A stretch of DNA of 5,469 nucleotides from positions 1 to 5,469 of the forward strand of contig CAJWIB010000195.1 of NCBI GenBank assembly GCA_913041095.1, written 5' to 3'. The position numbers were made by a program, and so were the translations under genes. This stretch comes from an uncultured Rhodospirillaceae bacterium (GTDB lineage: Bacteria; Pseudomonadota; Alphaproteobacteria; Rhodospirillales; UBA2165). Of this stretch, positions 1-5,469 are shown piece after piece (within the stretch, counting starts at the first letter, position 1; the number at the start of each line of letters is the position of its first letter). A model generated the notes under the pieces. That model had not been told where the DNA came from. It saw only the letters and a list, made by a program, of their open reading frames with translations, and searched no databases.

Positions 1-1866
1 CACCATTTTGCCTTTACCCGGCACCATGACTGCTTCAATGGTAAGGATTTCACCACCAACTTCAGTCCAGGCTAGCCCGGTAGTTACACCGACAATGTCT
101 TCTTCCTCAACCTCGCCATAACGGAATTTTTTAATGCCGGCATATTTGCCAAGATTGCGCTGCGTCACCGCAATTTTTTCAAAGTTATTCATCAAAATTT
201 CTTTAGTCGCTTTGCGCGTCAGATTGGCAAGTTCCCGTTCGAGATTACGGACGCCAGCCTCACGCGTGTAATAGCGTATAAGGTCGCGCAAAGCGGTTCC
301 CGAAATCGACCATTCATCAGCTTTTAATCCATGCGCTTTCATCTGCTTTTCGATCAAATGACGGCGGGCAATTTCCACCTTTTCATCTTCGGTGTAGCCT
401 TCGATGCGGATAATCTCCATACGATCCATGAGCGGATTGGGAATCCGTAAGGTATTGGCTGTGGTAACAAACATGACGTCCGACAAATCATAATCGACTT
501 CCAGATAGTGATCCTGGAAGGTGTCGTTTTGCTCGGGATCAAGCACTTCAAGCAGGGCCGAAGCCGGATCACCACGCCAATCCTGGCCCATTTTGTCAAT
601 CTCATCGAGCAAGAATAGCGGGTTTGAGCTTTTGGCTTTTTTCATACCCTGGAGAATTTTACCAGGCATTGAGCCGATATAGGTCCGGCGATGCCCACGA
701 ATTTCAGACTCGTCACGCACGCCACCCAGGCTCATACGGACAAAATTACGCCCCGTCGCGTTACCAATCGAAATACCGAGCGAAGTTTTGCCAACACCAG
801 GAGGACCAACAAGGCACAAAATGGGTCCTTTGATCTTTTTTGTACGCTGTTGAACCGCCAGATACTCCAATATCCGTTCTTTTACTTTCTCCAGACCATA
901 ATGATCCGCATTGAGTATTTCTTCGGCTTTCTTAATATCTTTATTAACCCGGCTGCGTTTTTTCCACGGGATACTCAGCATCCAATCGAGATAATTTCGG
1001 ACAACCGTGGCCTCGGCTGACATCGAACTCATATTACGAAGCTTCTTTAATTCTGCTTGAGCTTTTTCTTTGGCTTCTTTGCTCAACTTGGTTTTTTTGA
1101 TTTTATCTTCCAGCTCGGCATTTTCATCCTTGCCTTCATCGGTCTCGCCAAGTTCTTTCTGAATGGCTTTCAACTGCTCATTCAAATAGTACTCGCGCTG
1201 GGTTTTCTCCATCTGGCGTTTGACCCGGCTGCGGATTTTTTTCTCGACTTTAAGGACGCCTATTTCGCCTTCCATAAAGGAGATTACCTTCTCCATCCGG
1301 GCAGCAATAGATTCAATCTCAAGCAGCTCTTGCTTCTCGGAAATTTTCAGTGCGAGATGTGAGGCAACCGTATCGGAAAGTTTGCCATAATCTTCAATTT
1401 GATTAACAGAAATAAGAGCTTCTGGCGGTATTTTCTTATTTAGTTTCATGTATTGTTCAAACTGAGTGACGACCGAGCGAGACAAAGCCTCAAGCTCTAC
1501 ATCATCACCTAAATCATCGGAAATCACTTCGGCATGGGCTTCAAAGAATTCTTCATTGCCGAGGAAACGTTCGATCTTGGCGCGCTGCCCACCTTCAACT
1601 AATACTTTAACCGTTCCATCTGGTAATTTGAGCAATTGAAGTACCGTGGAAACCGTACCTATGTCGTAAATATCATCAGGTGAAGGATCGTCATCGGCAG
1701 CATTTTTCTGGGCGACAAGCAGGATTTGTTTGTCATCTTTCATGACATCTTCAAGGGCGCGAACGGATTTATCGCGGCCAACAAAAAGCGGCACGATCAT
1801 ATGTGGAAAAACGACAATATCGCGTAATGGTAAGACAGGAAATATTTCACCCGAGTCAGATTCCAA
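1..1866 (-). CDS. lon: ATP-dependent protease Lon (La), 3' part missing at window edge
   Basis: Lon is a cytoplasmic homohexameric AAA+ serine protease that unfolds and degrades misfolded and short-lived regulatory proteins. I read 622 uninterrupted codons; the family is about 800 residues, so roughly three quarters is visible. The N domain opens with LPLRDIVVFPHMIVPLFVGR (about 12-31). A charged helical region with QREYYLNEQLKAIQKELGE (223-241) follows. The AAA+ module has Walker A GPPGVGKT (354-361), Walker B LFLLDE (417-422), sensor-1 Asn471 in TTANT, a likely arginine finger Arg482 in MDRME, and sensor-2 Arg540 in GVRNLER. The protease domain has just begun (GLAWTEVGG near 600, then VPGKGK); the catalytic Ser-Lys dyad lies beyond the edge. 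The start is TTG: no ATG lies between it and an in-frame upstream stop, an AGGAGA sits 6 nt before it, and the next ATG (codon 23) would cut into the conserved N-terminal motif. It lies 167 bp after clpX, and in alphaproteobacteria an HU gene often follows. Identity is very sure; the TTG start is likely. Confidence 0.97.
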   Translation of the reverse strand, partial: MESDSGEIFPVLPLRDIVVFPHMIVPLFVGRDKSVRALEDVMKDDKQILLVAQKNAADDDPSPDDIYDIGTVSTVLQLLKLPDGTVKVLVEGGQRAKIERFLGNEEFFEAHAEVISDDLGDDVELEALSRSVVTQFEQYMKLNKKIPPEALISVNQIEDYGKLSDTVASHLALKISEKQELLEIESIAARMEKVISFMEGEIGVLKVEKKIRSRVKRQMEKTQREYYLNEQLKAIQKELGETDEGKDENAELEDKIKKTKLSKEAKEKAQAELKKLRNMSSMSAEATVVRNYLDWMLSIPWKKRSRVNKDIKKAEEILNADHYGLEKVKERILEYLAVQQRTKKIKGPILCLVGPPGVGKTSLGISIGNATGRNFVRMSLGGVRDESEIRGHRRTYIGSMPGKILQGMKKAKSSNPLFLLDEIDKMGQDWRGDPASALLEVLDPEQNDTFQDHYLEVDYDLSDVMFVTTANTLRIPNPLMDRMEIIRIEGYTEDEKVEIARRHLIEKQMKAHGLKADEWSISGTALRDLIRYYTREAGVRNLERELANLTRKATKEILMNNFEKIAVTQRNLGKYAGIKKFRYGEVEEEDIVGVTTGLAWTEVGGEILTIEAVMVPGKGKMV

Positions 1867-1872
1867 TTTTAT

Positions 1873-1878
1873 TCTCCT
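1873..1878 (-). promoter_or_regulatory. Shine-Dalgarno site deciding the lon TTG start
   Basis: On the minus strand this reads AGGAGA, followed by ATAAAA and then TTG. Six bases separate it from the start codon, a near-ideal distance. It is the main evidence for TTG rather than the internal ATG at codon 23, which has no comparable purine-rich site at the right distance because the bases before it encode the conserved DIVVFPH segment. Confidence 0.75.
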
Positions 1879-1881
1879 ATT

Positions 1882-1909
1882 TTGCCGCCAGAACGATTAA
1901 ATGCGGCAA
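1882..1909 (-). repeat. 7-bp inverted repeat in the lon leader
   Basis: The arms TTGCCGC and GCGGCAA (minus strand) are perfect complements separated by a 14-base loop. The second arm ends only 3 bases before the AGGAGA ribosome-binding site of lon. In RNA it could fold as a hairpin just upstream of the ribosome landing site; in DNA it could be a protein-binding palindrome. No T-run follows, so it is not a terminator. The repeat is seen directly; any function is inference. Confidence 0.4.
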
Positions 1910-1932
1910 TATTAATAACCGTACCATTTCGA

Positions 1933-1959
1933 TTTATAATCTTCTAAGTGAAAATCAAG
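1933..1959 (-). promoter_or_regulatory. weak candidate promoter for lon
   Basis: On the minus strand CTTGAT is followed after 15 bases by TATAAA, about 66 bases before the lon start codon. TATAAA resembles a -10 element. CTTGAT resembles the CTTG core of a heat-shock -35 box, but the -10 does not match either the enterobacterial CCCCAT or the alphaproteobacterial C(C/T)TAT heat-shock form. A vegetative reading would use TTGATT with a short 14-base spacer. lon has its own promoter in many bacteria and the 167-bp gap has room for one, but this exact placement is a guess. Confidence 0.25.
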
Positions 1960-2033
1960 ACTTGAAATTCAAAAGATATGTACTAGCCCCCTATTTTGGC
2001 CAATTTTTGCTCGATTTTTACCTGATTATTGCG

Positions 2034-3302
2034 TTATGCGCTGTTATCGAGGTCATCTTGCTGGCGATCGGCATAGATATAGAGCGGACGCACTCCCTCT
2101 TCGGCAACGTCACGGTTGATCACCACTTCTTCAACGCCTTCCAAATCAGGCAGCTCATACATCGTATCAAGCAAGATATCTTCCATGATCGAACGCAAAC
2201 CACGCGCGCCAGTTTTACGATCCACCGCTTTTTTAGCGACCGAATCCAACGCCGCATTAAGGAAGTTCAATTTAACTTCTTCCATATCAAAAAGCCGTTG
2301 GTATTGCTTAACCAGCGCATTTTTAGGCTCCGTCAGAATTTGCACGAGCGCTTCTTTATCTAGTTCTTCAAGGGTAGCCAAAACCGGTAAGCGACCAACA
2401 AATTCCGGAATAAGACCAAATTTAAGCAAATCCTCAGGCTCTAAATCCCTAAGAATTTCACCTGTTTGACGATCGTCAGGACTGCTGACATCGGCACCAA
2501 AACCAATTGAGGAAGCTTGTCCGCGCGCTGAAATAATTTTATCAAGCCCGGTAAATGCCCCACCACATACGAATAATATATCGGTCGTATCAACTTGCAG
2601 GAACTCCTGTTGCGGGTGTTTGCGTCCGCCTTGCGGCGGCACACTGGCAACGGTACCTTCCATAATTTTTAGCAGCGCCTGTTGGACACCTTCGCCCGAA
2701 ACATCGCGGGTAATTGATGGGTTATCTGATTTGCGCGAAATCTTATCGACTTCATCAATATAGACAATGCCGCGTTGAGCGCGCTCGACATTATAGTCAG
2801 CCGCTTGCAACAATTTGAGGATGATGTTTTCAACATCTTCACCGACATAACCGGCTTCGGTCAAGGTCGTTGCGTCAGCCATCGTGAAAGGCACTTCAAG
2901 GATCCGCGCCAAAGTCTGCGCTAGCAACGTTTTGCCGCAACCGGTCGGGCCGACTAAAAGAATGTTGGATTTGGCAAGCTCGACGTCGTTCTCTTTGGTG
3001 CTGCTGCCTAAACGTTTGTAGTGATTGTGAACCGCGACCGACAGGACACGTTTAGCAAAGGCTTGGCCGATCACATAATCGTCCAGCACATCGCAAATTT
3101 CTTTGGGTGCTGGAACGCCATCACCGGATTTAACGATGTGAGTTTTATTTTCCTCACGAATGATATCCATACACAGCTCAACGCATTCATCACAGATGAA
3201 TACGGTCGGACCAGCTATCAGTTTGCGTACCTCATGCTGCGACTTGCCACAAAACGAGCAATAGAGAGTGTTTTTAGAATCACTGCCGGTGGACTTGTTC
3301 AT
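2034..3302 (-). CDS. clpX: ClpX, ATP-dependent unfoldase subunit of the ClpXP protease
   Basis: ClpX is a cytoplasmic AAA+ hexamer that recognises degradation tags, unfolds proteins and threads them into ClpP. At 422 residues it is full length (about 424 in E. coli). The N-terminal zinc-binding domain has Cys15, Cys18, Cys37 and Cys40. The AAA+ part shows Walker A GPTGCGKT (118-125), the pore-1 loop GYVGED (151-156), Walker B IDE (182-184), the RKH pore loop (227-229), arginine finger Arg304 in PEFVGR and sensor-2 Arg367 in GARGLR. The IGF loop (266-268) is the known ClpP-docking element, so this partner should work with the adjacent ClpP. The ATG start is preceded by GGAGG with a short 4-base spacer, and the zinc domain begins 14 residues in, as expected. 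The gene lies 127 bp after clpP and no gene separates the two, unlike Caulobacter, where cicA lies between them. No defect is visible. Confidence 0.99.
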   Translation of the reverse strand: MNKSTGSDSKNTLYCSFCGKSQHEVRKLIAGPTVFICDECVELCMDIIREENKTHIVKSGDGVPAPKEICDVLDDYVIGQAFAKRVLSVAVHNHYKRLGSSTKENDVELAKSNILLVGPTGCGKTLLAQTLARILEVPFTMADATTLTEAGYVGEDVENIILKLLQAADYNVERAQRGIVYIDEVDKISRKSDNPSITRDVSGEGVQQALLKIMEGTVASVPPQGGRKHPQQEFLQVDTTDILFVCGGAFTGLDKIISARGQASSIGFGADVSSPDDRQTGEILRDLEPEDLLKFGLIPEFVGRLPVLATLEELDKEALVQILTEPKNALVKQYQRLFDMEEVKLNFLNAALDSVAKKAVDRKTGARGLRSIMEDILLDTMYELPDLEGVEEVVINRDVAEEGVRPLYIYADRQQDDLDNSA

Positions 3303-3354
3303 AGGCCCTCCAAATTAGTCCATCGAAATTTTATTAAAGTTAAAACCACGCCGA

Positions 3355-3360
3355 ACTATA
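3355..3360 (-). promoter_or_regulatory. possible -10 element for clpX
   Basis: TATAGT on the minus strand differs from TATAAT at one base, lies about 52 bases before the clpX ATG and sits just past the terminator-like hairpin. It is embedded in the palindrome AACTATAGTT (3354-3363), which might instead be an operator. No good -35 element occurs 16-18 bases upstream, so the call is weak. Confidence 0.25.
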
Positions 3361-3367
3361 GTTTATT

Positions 3368-3396
3368 AAAAAACGGAGCTAGGCAAGGCCGCTAGC
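3368..3396 (-). terminator. candidate rho-independent terminator or attenuator after clpP
   Basis: On the minus strand GCTA, a two-base bulge (GC), GGC, loop CTT, GCC and TAGC form a 7-bp bulged hairpin. It is followed by TCCG and then six T residues. It begins 34 bases past the clpP stop codon. The bulge and the four bases between stem and T-run make it weaker than a textbook terminator, so partial read-through into clpX is likely. Confidence 0.45.
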
Positions 3397-3429
3397 GAAC
3401 TAAGCGTGCATATAGAGGCATCCATGTGC

Positions 3430-4107
3430 TTAGCTTTCATCTCTGTTTTTGTCATTGCCGGCTTCGCCATTTGTTACTTCATCATCTTTATCAACGGCAG
3501 GGCGTTGCTCGACGACTTGATCAATAATGCCGAATTTCTGCGCATCTTCTGGCGTCATATAAGTGTCCCGTTCGAGCGCCCCCTCAATAACTGACAGTTT
3601 CTGGCCGGTATGATTGACATAGATTTCATTCAACCGAGCCCGCAACGCAAGAATTTCCCGGGCCTGAATTTCAATGTCGGTGGCCTGACCTTGAGCACCG
3701 CCGGAAGGCTGGTGGATCATGATTCTTGAGTTTGGAAGAGCGAATCGCTTTCCTTTATCACCGGCCGCCAGCAATAATGATCCCATAGACGCTGCCTGTC
3801 CGATACATACTGTGGAAATGGCTGGATGGATATATTGCATAGTATCGTAGATCGCGAGACCTGACGTCACGATCCCACCTGGCGAATTAATATACATGGC
3901 GATATCTTTTTTGGGATTTTCCGATTCAAGAAAAAGCAGTTGCGCGCAAACAAGGCTGGCAACCTGATCTTCGACCGTGCCGGTGATAAAAATAATCCGC
4001 TCTTTCAGCAGACGCGAATAAATATCAAAGGCCCGTTCACCACGATTGGTGGTCTCAACCACCATGGGTACTAAGGAATTATTATAGACTTCTATCGGAT
4101 CACTCAT
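3430..4107 (-). CDS. clpP: ClpP, proteolytic subunit of the Clp protease
   Basis: ClpP is a cytoplasmic serine peptidase that forms a double-heptamer chamber; ClpX (and ClpA where present) delivers unfolded substrates. The protein is 225 residues. The catalytic triad is Ser107 in GQAASMGS, His132 in MIHQPSGG and Asp181 in ERDTYMTPEDA; the NSPGG motif (74-78) and GQATDIEI (140-147) are also intact. The N terminus reads LVPMVVE (12-18) with no long propeptide, as in many alphaproteobacterial ClpPs, which supports the ATG start; an AGGA lies 4 bases upstream. After the core ends near residue 203 there is a 22-residue tail with eight acidic and three basic residues and no hydrophobic cluster, making the protein somewhat longer than the usual 200-210. 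It lies 96 bp after tig and 127 bp before clpX, its functional partner. The identity is not in doubt; the tail's role is unknown. Confidence 0.99.
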   Translation of the reverse strand: MSDPIEVYNNSLVPMVVETTNRGERAFDIYSRLLKERIIFITGTVEDQVASLVCAQLLFLESENPKKDIAMYINSPGGIVTSGLAIYDTMQYIHPAISTVCIGQAASMGSLLLAAGDKGKRFALPNSRIMIHQPSGGAQGQATDIEIQAREILALRARLNEIYVNHTGQKLSVIEGALERDTYMTPEDAQKFGIIDQVVEQRPAVDKDDEVTNGEAGNDKNRDES

Positions 4108-4203
4108 CTTATCCTACTATCTGAGTTTTCTAATCTGCTTTTTTAACTGCCTGCGTGAGTTAAATCATCCCCTCAAGCAAGCACTATCTCATAATTTTCT
4201 TAA
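4108..4203 (-). other. tig-clpP intergenic region
   Basis: The gap contains the inverted repeat listed separately and the modest clpP ribosome-binding site AGGA (4112-4115). CTTGCTTGAG occurs on the minus strand, which recalls a heat-shock -35 box, but no matching -10 element follows at the usual distance. I see no T-run hairpin after tig, so co-transcription of tig and clpP is possible. Confidence 0.5.
4142..4164 (-). repeat. 7-bp perfect inverted repeat upstream of clpP
   Basis: On the minus strand TTTAACT, a 9-base spacer (CACGCAGGC) and AGTTAAA form a perfect inverted repeat about 35-57 bases before the clpP ATG. The arm centres are 16 bp apart, which could suit a dimeric DNA-binding protein; as RNA the stem is AT-rich and weak. 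Each arm contains TTAA, but the 13-base distance does not fit the CtrA site TTAA-N7-TTAA. It could be an operator for clpP; this is inference. Confidence 0.35.
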
Positions 4204-5469
4204 TTATTTGTCATCACTTTTTTTAGCTGCAGCTTTCTTTTTCCCTGCGGCTTTTTTCTTAGCTGGCGCTTTCTTCTTAGGCTCAGCGGGTTCCGGTTCT
4301 GCCATTAATTCTTCAATGGTGGTCGACTTTTCGCTTACGTCAGCTAATTCAAGAATATAATCAACCACTTTGTCTTCAAGCAATGGCGATTGGATCGCCT
4401 GCATGGCTTCCGGATTGTTTTTGTAATAGTCAAAAACTTCTTTTTCCTTACCTTGATTTTGTTGCGCTTCCTGCATAATCGCCCGGTTAATTTCTTCCGG
4501 CGTCACCATGATTTCGTTAACCCGGCCAATCTCAGCCAACAACAGGCCAAGCCGCACGCGGCGGGTAGAAATCTCTCGGTATTCTTTCTTTAGTTCATCA
4601 TCAGATTTATCTTTATCATCTTCGTCGATATGCTCCGGATGATTTTTGCGCTGATGTTCGAACTGGTGCCACACCGCCTCAAATTCAGTATCGATCATTC
4701 CGTCAGGTAGGTCAAAATCATGCTTTTCATCCAACACATCCAACAAATCGCGTTTTACCCGCATACGGGTATATTGGCTAAGTTCAGCTTCTTGATTTTC
4801 CCGCAGTTTTGCTTTGAGATCTTCAAGGCTCTCGGCACCCATTTTTTTAGCGAAATCATCATCAAGGGTCGCCGGAATTGTTTCACGCAGTTCTTTAATT
4901 TTGACGGCAAAAACAGCGTCTTTACCAGCAAGCTCTTCTGTGTACTGCTTAGGGAATGTGATATTTACGTCGAACTCATCGCCAACATCTTTGCCAATAA
5001 TCTGCTCCTCAAAACCCGGAATAAAAGAGCTGGAACCGATTTCAAGACCATAATCTTCAGCTTTACCACCGATAAAATTTTCACCATCAACGCTGCCTGT
5101 GAAATCAATAACAGCAACATCACCTGAGGTAATTTTGCGGGCTTTCTCAACGGGTTTAGAATCTTTCTGGCCGTCCGCCATCTGACCTATCATCTCATCG
5201 ACCTGCTTTTCGTCAGCCGGCACTTTCATCCGCTTGAGTTTTAGCTTGCTGAAATCCGTAAGCTCAATATCAGGGAAAACTTCCAATTCAATAGAATATT
5301 CGAGATCCTCACCTTCATCAAATTTATCGATTTCGATCTTTGGCTGAGCAACCGGACGAAGATCATTGTCCGTGATGGTTTTTTGTGAACTTTCACCGAC
5401 TGTCGCCTCCAATATTTCGCCCATTATGGCCTGGCCGTGCTGTTTTCTCAGCAAATTGACCGGCACTTT
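4204..5469 (-). CDS. tig: trigger factor (ribosome-associated chaperone and prolyl isomerase), 5' end missing
   Basis: Trigger factor binds the ribosome at the exit tunnel and shelters nascent chains. The visible 421 residues begin within the ribosome-binding signature (family form GFRxGKxP): the first codon, AAA at 5467-5469, is the Lys of GK and is followed by VP. About 50 N-terminal residues are therefore missing and the true start is outside the window; the GTG next to the edge is an internal Val codon. Counting from that Lys, the rest of the ribosome-binding domain runs to about 110 (HGQAIMGE.L near 11-20). An FKBP-type isomerase domain follows (about 112-194; VIDFTGSVDG at 120-129, IPGFE at 150-154), then the helical substrate-cradling C-terminal region to about 385. 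A strongly acidic stretch lies at 277-292. The last 30 residues form a Pro/Glu then Lys/Ala-rich tail (KKKA-type repeats at about 398-417, ending SDDK). The reading frame is intact and ends in TAA, 96 bp before clpP. Confidence 0.98.
   Translation of the reverse strand, partial: KVPVNLLRKQHGQAIMGEILEATVGESSQKTITDNDLRPVAQPKIEIDKFDEGEDLEYSIELEVFPDIELTDFSKLKLKRMKVPADEKQVDEMIGQMADGQKDSKPVEKARKITSGDVAVIDFTGSVDGENFIGGKAEDYGLEIGSSSFIPGFEEQIIGKDVGDEFDVNITFPKQYTEELAGKDAVFAVKIKELRETIPATLDDDFAKKMGAESLEDLKAKLRENQEAELSQYTRMRVKRDLLDVLDEKHDFDLPDGMIDTEFEAVWHQFEHQRKNHPEHIDEDDKDKSDDELKKEYREISTRRVRLGLLLAEIGRVNEIMVTPEEINRAIMQEAQQNQGKEKEVFDYYKNNPEAMQAIQSPLLEDKVVDYILELADVSEKSTTIEELMAEPEPAEPKKKAPAKKKAAGKKKAAAKKSDDK

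Larger units (their letters stand above)
1867..2033 (-). other. clpX-lon intergenic region
   Basis: The gap is AT-rich and holds no credible gene. Going from clpX to lon it contains a short palindrome TTGGCCAA, an odd palindrome TTGAATTTCAA, the weak promoter candidate, the 7-bp inverted repeat and the lon ribosome-binding site. I see no clear rho-independent terminator after clpX, so read-through from clpX into lon remains possible. Its length suggests that lon also has its own promoter. Confidence 0.6.
3303..3429 (-). other. clpP-clpX intergenic region
   Basis: This non-coding gap contains, in the direction of transcription, a terminator-like hairpin with a T-run, then a 10-bp palindrome AACTATAGTT containing a -10-like TATAGT, an AT-rich stretch and the clpX ribosome-binding site GGAGG (3307-3311). 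A terminator followed by a promoter would make clpX partly independent of clpP. No credible small gene is present on either strand. Confidence 0.6.

Noticed and set aside
354..605. 83-codon minus-strand open frame within lon
   Set aside because: It is out of frame with lon, which reads cleanly through the same bases with the Walker B, sensor-1 and arginine finger motifs.
624..1362. Several plus-strand open frames (624-833, 691-1020, 1057-1362)
   Set aside because: All lie antisense to the uninterrupted lon frame; their Phe-rich translations mirror Lys/Glu-rich Lon helices.
1961..1999. Plus-strand heat-shock-like promoter, CTTGAAA with CCTATTTTGG
   Set aside because: The -10 part matches the alphaproteobacterial heat-shock form, but 25 bases separate it from CTTG instead of 17-18, and it would transcribe antisense into clpX with no gene to serve.
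1994..2012. Palindrome TTGGCCAA as a clpX terminator
   Set aside because: It is only 8 bp with no loop, and no stable stem followed by a T-run is present.
1803..2363. 186-codon plus-strand open frame crossing the clpX-lon gap
   Set aside because: Most of it is antisense to the 3' end of clpX and the 5' end of lon, both certain genes. The translation shows no family resemblance and is rich in Phe/Ile/Arg, as expected from antisense reading.
3021..3594. Plus-strand open frames over the clpX 5' end, the gap and the clpP 3' end (3021-3395, 3406-3594)
   Set aside because: They overlap certain genes on the opposite strand, have no recognisable product and no convincing ribosome-binding site.
4143..4163. 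CtrA-like site formed by two TTAA half-sites
   Set aside because: The half-sites are 13 bases apart; the known site needs 7.
4165..4186. Heat-shock -35-like CTTGAG upstream of clpP
   Set aside because: No CCCCAT or C(C/T)TAT -10 element follows at the required spacing on the minus strand.
4390..5150. Open frames on both strands inside tig
   Set aside because: They are shadows of the trigger factor frame; none has a recognisable domain.

Overview
The window is a compact, one-strand block of protein quality-control genes. Every real gene reads on the minus strand, so transcription runs from high to low coordinates: tig (trigger factor, 5' part cut by the right edge), clpP (protease subunit), clpX (AAA+ unfoldase) and lon (AAA+ protease, 3' part cut by the left edge). 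This order, tig-clpP-clpX-lon, is a classic conserved proteobacterial neighbourhood. The protein sequences point to an alphaproteobacterium: ClpX has the segment AVHNHYKRL, ClpP starts directly with VPMVVE..TNRGERA..I without a long propeptide, and trigger factor ends in the lysine/alanine-rich tail often seen in that class. Base composition looks moderate, by eye somewhat below 50% G+C, so this is not a high-GC member. I cannot name a genus.

Layout from the right edge: trigger factor lacks only about its first 50 residues, and its stop is followed by a 96-bp gap holding a 7-bp perfect inverted repeat. ClpP (225 aa) has the full Ser-His-Asp triad and an unusually acidic C-terminal tail. A 127-bp gap with a terminator-like hairpin and T-run separates it from clpX. 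ClpX (422 aa) is intact, with its zinc-binding domain, AAA+ motifs and ClpP-docking loop. A 167-bp gap then leads to lon, which appears to start at a TTG codon behind a good Shine-Dalgarno sequence. Lon is open for 622 codons to the left edge; its N domain and whole AAA+ module are present, but the catalytic Ser-Lys dyad lies outside the window.

Together the genes cover the life of a protein from synthesis to destruction. Trigger factor shields nascent chains at the ribosome exit. ClpX unfolds tagged or regulated substrates and feeds them to the ClpP chamber. Lon independently degrades misfolded and regulatory proteins. Gaps of about 100-170 bp, with a possible terminator before clpX, suggest partly separate transcription units rather than one tight operon.

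I found no evidence of a novel system, mobile element, CRISPR array or RNA gene. The second-look items are small: leader structures, gap hairpins, the lon start codon and two charged protein tails.
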